From assembly GCA_002402755.1 (NCBI GenBank), contig DHGK01000335.1:11782-58476 (forward strand): DNA of 46,695 bases, written 5' to 3'. Numbering within the stretch: position 1 is the stretch's first letter; each line of letters begins with the position of its first letter. Below the pieces are notes generated by a model. That model searched no databases and had not been told where the DNA came from. It worked only from the letters and a program-made list of their open reading frames with translations. Below, piece after piece: positions 32,789-41,851 of the stretch. Source of the DNA: Planctomycetes bacterium UBA4800 (GTDB lineage Bacteria; Planctomycetota; UBA8108; UBA8890; UBA8898). Position numbers and translations under genes: made by a program.

Positions 32789-35788
32789 TCAATTGCACGG
32801 CTTCTCGCACGGGGGCAGCGTGCTGACCGTCTCCGGGAAGTACGGCTTGCCGTCAGAACTGTCGATGCCGTTGGCATCGTAGGGCGTGCACGTGTTGTTG
32901 GCCGCCGTGACCGTGCCGTGGTCCGGCGCAAGCATCGCCCCCCCGCTGAACAGGTACGCGAGGATCTTGATCGCGTCGGCGATGTCCAGCTTGTTATCGT
33001 CGTTCGCGTCCGCAGCCTTCGCGCACACGGGCGGCGGCTTCAGCCCGCCCCCGAAGAGGTACCCGAGGAGCGTGATCGCATCGGCGATGTCGACCTTGCT
33101 GTCCGTGTTGACGTTGCCCATGAGGATGCTGATCGTGTCGCCCTGGCCCACGGGCAGCGTCACGCCGCAGGAGATGCCCGCCGACTCGACGCCGCCCTTC
33201 ACGGCGACGACGGTGTACGTGTGGGCGCCATCGGGCTGGCCGGCAAGCACCGCCTGGACGGCCGCGCCCGCAAGCGTCGCCAGCACCGCGGCGCCCTCGC
33301 GCACCTCGATCGAATTGTAGGTATCGCCGTTGGTCCAGGTGAGCGTCACATCGTTGCCCGATCCGCGGCAGGCAAGCTGCGAGACCGGGACCGTGGGGGC
33401 GCCGCTCTGGGGAGCCACGGCGCCGTACTTGATCTTGATGAAGTCGATCTCGAACGCGGTCGCGCCATCGGTGCTCATCGCGCCCGCGAGAATCGCGGTG
33501 AAGGGAACGGTCATATCGGCGAAGAGCCCTTCCTCCCAGCGGTCCGCGTTCTCGGGCGCGGTGCGCCAGTCGGGCCTGATGGGGACCGTGTCGCCGTTCA
33601 GGTAGATCGCGCTGTGGTAGGCGCCGTTCCGGTCGGTGTCCTGGGTCATGTACCAGACCGACACCCACTTGCCGGGCTCCAGGCCGTAGATGTCGCCGCC
33701 GTCGCTGACGTCCAGCATGTCATTGACCAGCGACATCCCGAAGGACCGCGAGCCGACCGCGCTGTCGTTTGCGGCCGTGTCGCCGTCGTGGTAGCACAGC
33801 GTGATCATGCCGTGGCTCGAGTCCCGCACCGCCGTGCCGACGGGCGCATCGGCGACATCGCGCGGATCGGGCGTCAGCCGCCACCTGACGTAGATGGTCA
33901 CGCCCTCGGCGTAGCGGCCGCCCGCGGGGTTGGCAGGCGGGGCGAGCAGGCGGCCGAGCATGATCTTGCGGTTGCTCGGATCGGGATACCCGCCCGTGGT
34001 GGGATTGCCCGGGTCCTCGATCGAGAGCGTCTTGATGCTCTGGCCGAACAGGCCCTCCCCGGGCCGGCTGCGGATCTCGACGCCGCCGGGGGCGATGAGG
34101 ACGGGATCGCCGGGCAGCGTGTACACGCCGGGGGCCGAGCCGTCCCACCAGTCGGTCGCGACCGAGCGGATCCACGATCCGTCCAGGCACCCCTCGACGC
34201 CCTTCTGGGCGACGTACATGTCCATGGGATTGGACACGGGATCGTGGGCCTCCGGGTCGTAGACGTAGTCCCAGCCGCCGGCGGGCTCGAGGTAGGGCTC
34301 CTCATCGCGCATCATGACCACGCGGTTGGAGGCGATCGCCCCGCACGGCGTGCCGGCCGCCGGCACCAGCGTCAGTCCGTACGTGACCTCGCCGTCGGCC
34401 GGCGTCAAGGTCGAATCCCAGTACTCGAGCGCAACGGCCGGCAGGTTGTTGTTCAGGGTCACGCCCCCGCGCGAGATCTCGAGGCGCGTCACCGCGTACG
34501 GGAGCGCGCCCCACGCGATGTGCACCGCCGGCGGCAGGCGCGTGTAGTCGACGGTTGCGCGCACGGTGACGCCGGGGCAGTAGCTGACGAAGCACGAGAC
34601 CGCCGGGAGCGGCGCGCCGCCGGCGATCGCCCGCACCCCGTACTGATGCTGGCCGATGACAAGCTCGGTCGTGCTGTAGCTCGCCGACGCGCCGGGCAGC
34701 GCTTCGAGCACCGTGCCGTCCCGCAGCACCTCGATCGCGTCGTAGACCGCGCCGGCGGGCACGGTCCACGTCACGTTGAGCGCCGGCGGGTCCACGGCCG
34801 TGTCGATCGCGCAGCCGAGCCCTGTCGGCGGCGCCTGCGTCTGGCCGGGGCGGAGGAAGCCCACCTTGTAGCCCATGTAATCGAGATCCATGGCCGCGGC
34901 CGTGCCCTTGACCGGAAGCCCGAACGCGATGTAGTCGTCGGGATCGGAGCCTGTCTCATCGCTGCTCAGGGGATCGAAGAGCTCCTGCGCAAAGGCGGGC
35001 GTCGTCGCGCCGTTCAGGTACACCTCGACGCGGTAGGTGTCGAGCGCCGTGAGCAGCACCGCCATCCACACCGTCACGAAGTTCGTGGGGCTGCCGGCGT
35101 AGTTGAGATCGTACTGGTCCATCAGGAAGAGCTTGCCGTCCGGCATGAACGAGATCGATGCGTTGATGTCGGACTGGTCGACCACGCTGAGCATGCCCTT
35201 GCCGCGATTGGCGGCCTCGGTGACAAATCCCGCGCTCACCCAGTTCTGGCCGGCGGGCGGCAGCGCATCCCTGGGGTCCGGCGTGAGGCGCCACCTCGCG
35301 ATCACGGTCACGCCCTGCTTGATGCTGGCCAGGTTCGTCGTCTGGCCCGGGAGCCACACGGGATGCAGGAAGTAGACGGCCTCGTTGGCCGGCGTCGTCC
35401 ACGCGAAGTTGAAGGGATTGCCGGTCGCGACGGTCGTGTCGCCCGCGACTTCCAGCGCAAGCACCGTCGCGTTTCCGCCGCCATCGCCGAGCCCGGCGCG
35501 CACCAGGAGCTCCGCGCCGCCGGGCGCGTCGCCGGCCGGATCGGCGAGGCTGTACTGCCCGGGCAGGCTGCCGTCCCAGAAGTAGGTCTCGATGCCGCCC
35601 ATCCACTCGCCGTTCAGGAGGCCCGTGATCATGGTGCCGGAGAGCGCGACATACTGCGCCTCCCCGGCATTGGCCTCGTACACGTAGTCCCACCCGCCGG
35701 GCGGATCCTGCCAGCCGCCGCGGCCGAGCGCCGTTCCCGCACCGATGCCGACCGCGATGAGAACCGCCGCAAGACTCCCTCTCCGCAT
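32789..35788 (-). CDS. Exported 999-residue protein with internal duplication and two dockerin-like loops
   Basis: Signal peptide (MRRGSLAAVLIAVGIGAGTA), then two related halves. Each begins GGWDYVYE/D and contains WDGSxPGxYxL, then VRAGLGDG/RSRPGEG, VTVIARWRLTPDPRD or VTIYVRWRLTPDPRD, and a concanavalin-like strand set. Between and after them are fibronectin-III-like segments (ALNVTWTVPAGAVYDAIEVL and VTLTWTNGDTYNSIEVREG). The C terminus holds two calcium loops with VDIADAITLLGYLF and LDIADAIKILAYLF, closely matching those of the 381-residue protein. AAAAGGAG precedes the ATG. Function unknown; binding to carbohydrate or surface is plausible from the lectin-like halves. Confidence 0.85.
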   Translation of the reverse strand: MRRGSLAAVLIAVGIGAGTALGRGGWQDPPGGWDYVYEANAGEAQYVALSGTMITGLLNGEWMGGIETYFWDGSLPGQYSLADPAGDAPGGAELLVRAGLGDGGGNATVLALEVAGDTTVATGNPFNFAWTTPANEAVYFLHPVWLPGQTTNLASIKQGVTVIARWRLTPDPRDALPPAGQNWVSAGFVTEAANRGKGMLSVVDQSDINASISFMPDGKLFLMDQYDLNYAGSPTNFVTVWMAVLLTALDTYRVEVYLNGATTPAFAQELFDPLSSDETGSDPDDYIAFGLPVKGTAAAMDLDYMGYKVGFLRPGQTQAPPTGLGCAIDTAVDPPALNVTWTVPAGAVYDAIEVLRDGTVLEALPGASASYSTTELVIGQHQYGVRAIAGGAPLPAVSCFVSYCPGVTVRATVDYTRLPPAVHIAWGALPYAVTRLEISRGGVTLNNNLPAVALEYWDSTLTPADGEVTYGLTLVPAAGTPCGAIASNRVVMMRDEEPYLEPAGGWDYVYDPEAHDPVSNPMDMYVAQKGVEGCLDGSWIRSVATDWWDGSAPGVYTLPGDPVLIAPGGVEIRSRPGEGLFGQSIKTLSIEDPGNPTTGGYPDPSNRKIMLGRLLAPPANPAGGRYAEGVTIYVRWRLTPDPRDVADAPVGTAVRDSSHGMITLCYHDGDTAANDSAVGSRSFGMSLVNDMLDVSDGGDIYGLEPGKWVSVWYMTQDTDRNGAYHSAIYLNGDTVPIRPDWRTAPENADRWEEGLFADMTVPFTAILAGAMSTDGATAFEIDFIKIKYGAVAPQSGAPTVPVSQLACRGSGNDVTLTWTNGDTYNSIEVREGAAVLATLAGAAVQAVLAGQPDGAHTYTVVAVKGGVESAGISCGVTLPVGQGDTISILMGNVNTDSKVDIADAITLLGYLFGGGLKPPPVCAKAADANDDNKLDIADAIKILAYLFSGGAMLAPDHGTVTAANNTCTPYDANGIDSSDGKPYFPETVSTLPPCEKPCN

Positions 35789-35937
35789 GATGACTCCTTT
35801 TCCGGCTCCGGCCCCGGGATCCCAGCCCCGCTTTCAACCCATGCTCCTCGCGCGTGCGAGCGCGGGCGCGAACACCCTGCCCGCGCAACCCGCTCCCGGA
35901 CGCCTGCAACGCCGAATGAGAACACCTTACGGGATCT

Positions 35938-35966
35938 ATTGTACAGGGGGAGGCAGGCCCGTGCAA
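35938..35966 (-). promoter_or_regulatory. Promoter of the 999-residue protein gene
   Basis: Minus-strand TTGCAC (35961-35966) and TACAAT (35938-35943) with a 17-nt spacer; leader about 143 nt. Confidence 0.65.
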
Positions 35967-35994
35967 AGTACGCATCGCCCGCTGCGCGAGGATC

Positions 35995-37407
35995 TCACGC
36001 CGGGGCGCCGGACTGGGTTCGGGCCTGCAGCGCGGCGGCGCTGCAGGCGATTTCCAGGCGGTAGCCGCCGCCGGGCAGCTTCTCGGCCGTGTCGACGATC
36101 ATCGGCCGATCCGGAACGCCCCCATCGGCATCGCGCGTCACGTGCACGACGGGGTGGGCGGCATCGCACGGGTTCGTCGTCGCGACCGCGCCCTCGGAGC
36201 CGTCGGTGAGGCGCACCGGCGTTCCGGGCGGGAAGATGCCGAAATGACGGAGGAACAGATCCACGCAAAGCGGATTGAATTCGCTGCCCACGCCGCGAAG
36301 CAGCACATCGGCCGCGCGCTCGGGCGTGAAGGGCTTCTTGTACGGCCGCTTGGCGGTCAGGGCCTCGTAGACGTCGATCACGTTGACGAGCTGCGTCAGC
36401 GGATCGACCGTGATCGGCATCGCGAGCGAGGGGTACCCCTGCTGGTCGTAGCGCAGGTGATGCCCGAAGGCCACGTTGATCGCGATCTCGGCCGCGCCCT
36501 GCGCTTCCATGAGAATCTTGGCGCCCAGCACGGGATGCTGGCGCATCACCGTCCATTCGGCATCGCTCAGCGCTCCCGGCTTGAAGAGCACCTCGTCCGG
36601 AATCAGGATCTTGCCCACGTCGTGGAGCAGGGCCGCCTGGGCGACGGCGACGAGCTCCTTCTTGTCGGTCATCAACTGCTCGGCGACCGCCGTCGCGTAG
36701 ATGCAGGCGTTCACCGAGTGGTTGAACGTGTAGCTGTCGTAGTCCTTCACCGATGCCATGGCGACGAAGCCGTTGCGGTCCCTGGCGAGCGCGTCGGTGA
36801 GCCTCACGGCGATGTCCTGCGTCTGGGTCAGCGACACCTTGCGGTCGCGCTTGAGGTTGCCGACGAAGTCGCGGATGCCGCCGAGGGCCCAGGTGTAGAC
36901 CTCGACGCACGGCTCGCCGGATTCCGCAATGCAGTCCTCGCGCGGGGGCGCGGGCTCGCGGCCCGACGATGCCGCCTCCTGCGGCGGCGCCTCGCGGAGG
37001 GGCTTGACCTGAAGGGCGGCGTGCACAATCTCCCGGTGGGCCAGCAGCGCGTTGAACTCCTCGGCCGAGCGCGTGCGCGCCTGGAGCAGCGCCTTGACCA
37101 GCGCCACGATCTCGTCGGCCGTGATGCCGCGCGAGAAGCGTATCCCGAAGCCGCCGCGCTCGCCGATCACATCCATCAACCGGTGCGCGCGCACGCTCAG
37201 ATCGTACAGCGGCGCCCCGTCGACGATCAGAAGCCCCTTCACGACGCCGAGGACGAAGCTCTCGCGGCCCTGGAAGTGCAGGTCGAGCGCGGCGGCGGCC
37301 TCCTTCGACGCCTCGGCGACGCGCCGGTGCTCGGGGAAGTACACCGTGCCGTTCATGAGCGCGACGGAGAGCGCCTGCACGATCCTGTCGGCCGGCTCAC
37401 TGTGCAT
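35995..37407 (-). CDS. HD-GYP domain protein with N-terminal LYPPGH-type module
   Basis: A 470-residue protein. The first ~115 residues form an alpha/beta module (TVYFPEHRRV at 21-30, then VLGVVKGLLIVDGAPLYD, then a helix ending IVALVKALLQ). This is alignable with the N terminus of the protein encoded just upstream. The HD-GYP domain follows a linker (about 205-400): NHSVNACIYA, LLHDVGKILIPD and HHLRYDQQGYPS. The last motif deviates from HHExxDGxGYP at Glu (Leu) and Gly (Gln), but the metal-binding His/Asp residues are there. Such domains hydrolyse cyclic di-GMP. The ATG overlaps the upstream stop by 11 nt, with GGAGGAG inside that gene. Confidence 0.88.
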   Translation of the reverse strand: MHSEPADRIVQALSVALMNGTVYFPEHRRVAEASKEAAAALDLHFQGRESFVLGVVKGLLIVDGAPLYDLSVRAHRLMDVIGERGGFGIRFSRGITADEIVALVKALLQARTRSAEEFNALLAHREIVHAALQVKPLREAPPQEAASSGREPAPPREDCIAESGEPCVEVYTWALGGIRDFVGNLKRDRKVSLTQTQDIAVRLTDALARDRNGFVAMASVKDYDSYTFNHSVNACIYATAVAEQLMTDKKELVAVAQAALLHDVGKILIPDEVLFKPGALSDAEWTVMRQHPVLGAKILMEAQGAAEIAINVAFGHHLRYDQQGYPSLAMPITVDPLTQLVNVIDVYEALTAKRPYKKPFTPERAADVLLRGVGSEFNPLCVDLFLRHFGIFPPGTPVRLTDGSEGAVATTNPCDAAHPVVHVTRDADGGVPDRPMIVDTAEKLPGGGYRLEIACSAAALQARTQSGAPA

Positions 37408-39649
37408 TGCGCTCCTCCTCCGACAGCCGCGGGCGCTGCGTGAGCCGCGCCTGCACCGTCTCCGCCACGGACCTGGCCTGGGCCCGCAGCTCGCGCCCCT
37501 TCGCCGAGAAGAAGAGGCGCCAGTCGCCGGAGATCGCCCGCACGACATCGAGGCACCGCGCCGTGCCCAGGCGCCGCAGCGACCCGAGGCACGCCTGCTG
37601 CTCCTCGATGTCCGCCTTGCCGGCGCGCCCGCCGCGGAGCTGATCGGCCAGGATCTCCTCGGCCATCGTGTTGGTCGAGTAGCCGAGCATCTTGATGATC
37701 GTCACGCGCACATGGAGATCGGCGGTCGCAAGCTCGCAGGAGAGCACGCGGAGCGCCTCGCGGTTGTCGATCTCGATCAGCCGCGTGATGAGCCGGTGGC
37801 GGGCATCCGACCCCACGCGCGGAAACAGCCGCTCGATCGCGTCCACGGCCGCGGGCGAGCCGCAGGCGAGCACGCACCCCACGATGCGCTCGAGGCGGCC
37901 GGACCGCGTTTCGGCGGCGACCTTCATCGCGAGGAACCTGCACAGATCCTCGTCGCACAGCGGACAGAACTCCTGCAGCCGCGCCTCCGGCATCTCGGCG
38001 CTGCGAGTCAGCAGCAGCGTGCCGAACGCCTGCGCGAACACGGCGCGCGCGCGCTTCGCGACGGCCCTGAGCGCCACGTACCACACCATTTCGTTCGCAT
38101 CGATGAGACGGCCGAGCGCCCACGTGCAGACGGCCGGCTCTTCCGCCAGGATCGTCCGGTCCGAGTCCCGCAGCATCATGCCGCCGGCCTCCGTGACGCC
38201 CGTCATGAGCGCCGCGCCCTCCTGCGCGTCCGACTCCAGGTTCCTGTTCAGGAACGCCGCCAGGCGCCGCCCGATGCCGTCGCGCGCCGCGGCATCCTGC
38301 TCGCGTTCCACGAGCGCGAGCAGGGTGTCCCGGTGGCCGAGCTTGACCTTCGCGGGATCGAGCCTGAGCATCGCGCCGTTGCATTTCTCGGTCAGCGCCG
38401 CGAGGCCGCGCACGACATCCGCGATCGTCGCATCGGGGGGAACGCCGGCGCGCTTCGCGGGCGGCGCGGCCGCAGGCGCCTTCCCGGGCGGCGCGGCCGG
38501 CGTCATTCCCGGCGCGGCGGCCGGCGCCGCCGCGGGCGCCGCGCCGGGCACTTCGAGCGTCGTCATGACCGACGTGCCGAGACGGATGCTCCGCGCCGCG
38601 CCGCTGGTGCGGCTGAAGATGGCGCGGAGCGCCTCGGCGCTGCCCTCGCCGTTCTGCGTCCGCACCGACCGCGAGTCGCTGAGCCAGTGCCGCACGGCAT
38701 CGCGCGATCCGAAGAGCGTCGTGGCCACGGTGCTCAGCGTCTGCTCCTGGGACGCCACGGCCGCGCGCACGGCCGCGCTCGCCAGATCGGTCTTCATCCT
38801 GTCGAGCAGCGCCGCGATCTGGGCCTTCCGGGGAAGCGTGAGCTCGGCGCCGTCGGCGCTCGCGGCGCCGAGCTCGCGCACGAGCAGGAGCAGCACGTCG
38901 CTGGCGCGCACCTGGGTCGTCGCCCGGACGCCCTCCGCCGCCGCGTCGCTTCCTCCCACGAGCGCGCCGAGCGCGCCGAGCTTCTCCCGTATCGCGCCGT
39001 CGGCCAGGAGCTCCTTCAGAAGCCGGCGCTCATCGGCGCTGACGCGCTGCTCGGCGAACTTCCCGAGAACCTCCTCCGGCTTCCCCGCCGCGTTGCAGCG
39101 CGCCAGGGTGCGCACGAGCTCGACATCGCTGGGGTCCTCGACGTACCGCTGCATGTCGTACGAGAACTCCATGACGGTGATCGCGGCCGCGTTCGCCCCG
39201 GCGATGACCGCGGCCGCCCCGCCGCGCGCCTTGAGCTCGGCGGGATCGAGCAGCAGAATATCGGCGACCGCGGCCAGGTCCTCCGCCCTCACGCCGGGCG
39301 CGGCGGCGACGTGGCGCACGAGGCGCCGGATGAACTCGGCGGTGAGCTCGGCCGCGAAGGGCTCGCGGTCGTCGAGCCGCCGGCCCGCGATGATGAGCGC
39401 ATCGGGCTCGACGTACAGCGTCAGCTCCGGGACTGCGGCGAGGATCTCGACCGCCGCCCGGTGCCAGGCGTCGAGCTGCGCGACGGGGCGCGCGTGTCCC
39501 GGCGGGTAGAGCTTCCTGCTCTTGACGTAGCCGAGGAGGCGGCGGAGGAACTCGCGCAGGAGGCGGAGCTCGGGGCCGGCCGGCCCGCCTTCCCCCGCGG
39601 GCTCCGCCCCGCCGGAACGCTCGCGCTGGTCACGATTGTGGATGATCAT
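37397..39649 (-). CDS. HEAT-like helical-repeat protein with N-terminal LYPPGH-type module
   Basis: A 750-residue cytoplasmic protein of unknown function. Residues ~28-130 form an alpha/beta module (SRKLYPPGHARPV at 44-56, LTLYVEPDALIIAGRRLDD, ending AAVADILLLD) similar to the start of the HD-GYP protein. An Ala/Pro-rich linker (PAAAPAAAPG, near 405-440) divides the helical rest. The C-terminal third has HEAT-like repeats (VWYVALRAVAKRA, FLAMKVAAETRSGRLERIVG, DARHRLITRLIEIDNREALRVL, LHVRVTIIKMLGYSTN). The start at 39649 has no good ribosome site but lies in an ATGA overlap with a 22-codon leader ORF that does. Likely a partner or scaffold of the HD-GYP protein. Confidence 0.78.
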   Translation of the reverse strand: MIIHNRDQRERSGGAEPAGEGGPAGPELRLLREFLRRLLGYVKSRKLYPPGHARPVAQLDAWHRAAVEILAAVPELTLYVEPDALIIAGRRLDDREPFAAELTAEFIRRLVRHVAAAPGVRAEDLAAVADILLLDPAELKARGGAAAVIAGANAAAITVMEFSYDMQRYVEDPSDVELVRTLARCNAAGKPEEVLGKFAEQRVSADERRLLKELLADGAIREKLGALGALVGGSDAAAEGVRATTQVRASDVLLLLVRELGAASADGAELTLPRKAQIAALLDRMKTDLASAAVRAAVASQEQTLSTVATTLFGSRDAVRHWLSDSRSVRTQNGEGSAEALRAIFSRTSGAARSIRLGTSVMTTLEVPGAAPAAAPAAAPGMTPAAPPGKAPAAAPPAKRAGVPPDATIADVVRGLAALTEKCNGAMLRLDPAKVKLGHRDTLLALVEREQDAAARDGIGRRLAAFLNRNLESDAQEGAALMTGVTEAGGMMLRDSDRTILAEEPAVCTWALGRLIDANEMVWYVALRAVAKRARAVFAQAFGTLLLTRSAEMPEARLQEFCPLCDEDLCRFLAMKVAAETRSGRLERIVGCVLACGSPAAVDAIERLFPRVGSDARHRLITRLIEIDNREALRVLSCELATADLHVRVTIIKMLGYSTNTMAEEILADQLRGGRAGKADIEEQQACLGSLRRLGTARCLDVVRAISGDWRLFFSAKGRELRAQARSVAETVQARLTQRPRLSEEERNAQ

Positions 39650-39714
39650 GCCGTCGATGCACTCGGACCCTGCGCGGCCGGCGGCGCACCCGGAGATGCG
39701 GGGCGGCCGCGCAT
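39646..39714 (-). CDS. 22-residue leader ORF coupled to the HEAT-like gene
   Basis: ATG at 39714 is preceded by AAGGGGAGACAGG, the best ribosome binding site in this stretch. The frame encodes MRGRPASPGAPP and ten more residues, and stops at TGA 39646-39648, which shares ATGA with the start of the HEAT-like gene at 39649. The arrangement suggests translational coupling. The peptide itself shows no recognisable feature beyond Pro/Ala richness. Confidence 0.45.
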   Translation of the reverse strand: MRGRPASPGAPPAAQGPSASTA

Positions 39715-39981
39715 CCTGTCTCCCCTTACCGCAGAATAATGCCGTGCGCGGCGACATCCGTCACATCGCCGCGACGCGGCGCGGCGGCGGCGCGCCGCGT
39801 GCGCGCGCGGGCGGAGCGCGCACCGGCGTTTCCGCGCGGGGCGCGCCTGCCACGGACCGGGAATCCGATGCCCCCGGGCGGCGCGCCGAGCCGTGCAACG
39901 CATCACGAAAACGGTTATTCTTGAGGCTATCCCGCGTGTTTCGGGAACATGGGAGAGCGGCCGAGCTTCCGAGGAGGAGCC

Positions 39982-40923
39982 ATGAAGACCTCGCGGCGAT
40001 CGTTCATGCACCGGACCGGGGCGCTCGCGGCAGCGGGCGCGCTGCCTGCGGCACCGCTCTTCGGGGGAGCGGCTCCCGCGCGCGAGCCCATCGCGCGGCA
40101 GGGCCCGCCGTCGATCAAGGTGAGCTGCTGCGCGTACTCGCTGCGCCAGTACCTCTCCGGCGGGAGCCCGTCCATGACCATGGACGATTTCCTCGTCTGG
40201 GCGGCCGGACTGGACCTGGACGGCGTCGAGCTCACCAGCTACTACTTCCCGCCCGATGCCGATGCCGCCTACTTCAACCGCCTCAAGCGGCGGGCGTTCC
40301 TGCTGGGGCTCGACGTGTCGGCCACGGCGGTCGGCAACAACTTCTGCGTGCCGGCCGGCCCCCAGCGCGACAAGGAGATCGCGGCGGTGAAGCGCGGCGT
40401 CGACTGGGCGGTCATGCTCGGCGCGCCCTGCGTGCGCGTGTTCGCGGGCGGCGCTCCCAGGGACGTGCGCGAGGACACGGCCAGGCAGTGGGTCATCGAG
40501 GGCATCGAGGCGTGCTGCGCGTACGCCGGCGAGCGCGGCGTCATGCTGGCGCTCGAGAACCACGGCGGCCTCACGGCCGATGCGGCCGGCGTGCTCGCGA
40601 TCGTCGAGGGCGTCGCGTCCCCCTGGTTCGGCCTCAACTTCGACTCGGGCAACTTCCACTCCGAGGATCCGTACGCCGAGCTCGCGCGCATCGCCCCGCA
40701 CGCGATCACGACGCACATCAAGGTCGCGGTGTCGGCCAAGGGCAGGCCGCCCGAGGAGGTCGACATCGGGCGCGTGTTCTCCATTCTGAGAAACGCCGGC
40801 TTCCGCGGCTACGCGGCGCTCGAGTACGAGGGCAAGAACGAGCCCAGGGCGGACTCGGCCAAGTACCTGCGCGCCATGCAGGCGGCGGCGCGCGCCGCGC
40901 CCGCGGGCGGCGCTCGCTCGTAG
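39982..40923 (+). CDS. Tat-exported sugar phosphate isomerase/epimerase-like TIM barrel
   Basis: A 313-residue xylose-isomerase-like TIM barrel with a clear Tat signal (TSRRSFMHRTGALAAAGALP). Metal-ligand candidates sit on barrel strands: DGVELTSYYF (Glu), VMLALENHGG (Glu), GLNFDSGNFH (Asp and His), ITTHIKVAV (His) and AALEYEGKN (Glu). This is a fuller set than in the other exported TIM barrel of the window. The substrate is unknown. AGGAGG precedes the ATG. A TATTCT -10 at 39916-39921 is a weak promoter candidate. The DUF89 gene starts one base after its stop. Confidence 0.85.
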   Translation: MKTSRRSFMHRTGALAAAGALPAAPLFGGAAPAREPIARQGPPSIKVSCCAYSLRQYLSGGSPSMTMDDFLVWAAGLDLDGVELTSYYFPPDADAAYFNRLKRRAFLLGLDVSATAVGNNFCVPAGPQRDKEIAAVKRGVDWAVMLGAPCVRVFAGGAPRDVREDTARQWVIEGIEACCAYAGERGVMLALENHGGLTADAAGVLAIVEGVASPWFGLNFDSGNFHSEDPYAELARIAPHAITTHIKVAVSAKGRPPEEVDIGRVFSILRNAGFRGYAALEYEGKNEPRADSAKYLRAMQAAARAAPAGGARS

Positions 40924-40924
40924 C

Positions 40925-41800
40925 ATGCGATTCCGGCTCGAATGCGTCGAGTGCATCGTCCGCCAGGCGCGGAGGACGGCCGAGAGGTGCACGCCCGACC
41001 CCGCGCGCAGGCTCGCGATCATCAAGGAGACAATGCGCCGCCTGTGCGCGGACCCGCTCGACCGGTCGCCGGCCGAGCATTCTCTCGCCGCCTACGCTGC
41101 GGCGGCGGAGCTCTCCGGCGTCGCGGACCCGTTCCGCGAGAGCAAGGCCGAGCAGAACGCCATCGCGCTCGCCATGTATCCCGCGCTCCGCGAGCGCGTC
41201 GCGCGCTCGCCGGACCCGCTCCGCACGGCCGCGAAGCTGGCCGTCGCCGGCAACGTCGTCGACCTGGGCGTCGGGCTCGCGTTCGATGTGCGCGAGGAGG
41301 TCGAGAAGGTGCTCGGCGGCACGCTCGCCGTGGATCACTTCGCGCGCTTCAAGGAGGAGCTCGCCTCGGCGCGCACGCTGCTCTTTCTGTGCGACAACTG
41401 CGGCGAGATCGTGTTCGACAGGCTCTTCATCGAGACCGTGCGCGCGCATTTCCCCGCGCTGCGGGTGTTCGCCGCCGTCAAGGGCGCCCCCATCATCAAC
41501 GATGCGACGCTGGACGATGCGGCCGCCGTGGGGCTCGCCGCGGCGGCCGAGGTCGTCTCGACGGGCTGCGCCTGCATTGGCGCGCCGCGCGCCGCCATCG
41601 CCCCCCGCCTCGTCGAGCTTCTCGATTCCTGCGACCTGGTCATCGCCAAGGGCCAGGGGAACTTCGAGACGGCCGGCGGCCCGCCGCGCCCGATGTACTT
41701 CCTGCTCAAGGCCAAGTGCCCCTGCATCGCCGAGGAGCTCGGCGTGCGCTTCGGCGATGTCGTCTTCATGCGGCGGCCCGCGCCCGCGCCGGAGGCGTGA
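40925..41800 (+). CDS. DUF89/ARMT1-like metal-dependent phosphatase
   Basis: A 291-residue DUF89 protein. It has an N-terminal CVECIVRQA motif (CxxC, typical of the prokaryotic subfamily), AGNVVDLGVG, then the catalytic blocks LFLCDNCGEIVFDR (Asp, Asn), AVKGAPIINDATLDDA and VIAKGQGNFE. DUF89 enzymes are damage-control phosphatases that hydrolyse unwanted or reactive sugar and cofactor phosphates. The gene follows the exported TIM-barrel gene after a single base, implying one transcript, though one product is exported and this one has no signal. Function within the pair is not known. Confidence 0.88.
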   Translation: MRFRLECVECIVRQARRTAERCTPDPARRLAIIKETMRRLCADPLDRSPAEHSLAAYAAAAELSGVADPFRESKAEQNAIALAMYPALRERVARSPDPLRTAAKLAVAGNVVDLGVGLAFDVREEVEKVLGGTLAVDHFARFKEELASARTLLFLCDNCGEIVFDRLFIETVRAHFPALRVFAAVKGAPIINDATLDDAAAVGLAAAAEVVSTGCACIGAPRAAIAPRLVELLDSCDLVIAKGQGNFETAGGPPRPMYFLLKAKCPCIAEELGVRFGDVVFMRRPAPAPEA

Positions 41801-41825
41801 CGGCGGCCGCCGGCTCTGCTACAAT
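41797..41825 (+). promoter_or_regulatory. Promoter of the ArsR-type regulator gene
   Basis: GTGACG (41797-41802) and TACAAT (41820-41825), spacer 17 nt, overlapping the DUF89 stop codon; leader about 20 nt. Confidence 0.55.
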
Positions 41826-41851
41826 GAGCGTGCACTCGGGAGCACCGAACC

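Noticed and set aside
32627..36064. Plus-strand open frame of 1145 codons
   Set aside because: Lies antisense to the well-supported 999-residue protein and neighbours; composition is Arg/Val/Asp/His-rich as in reverse-frame shadows of high-GC genes.
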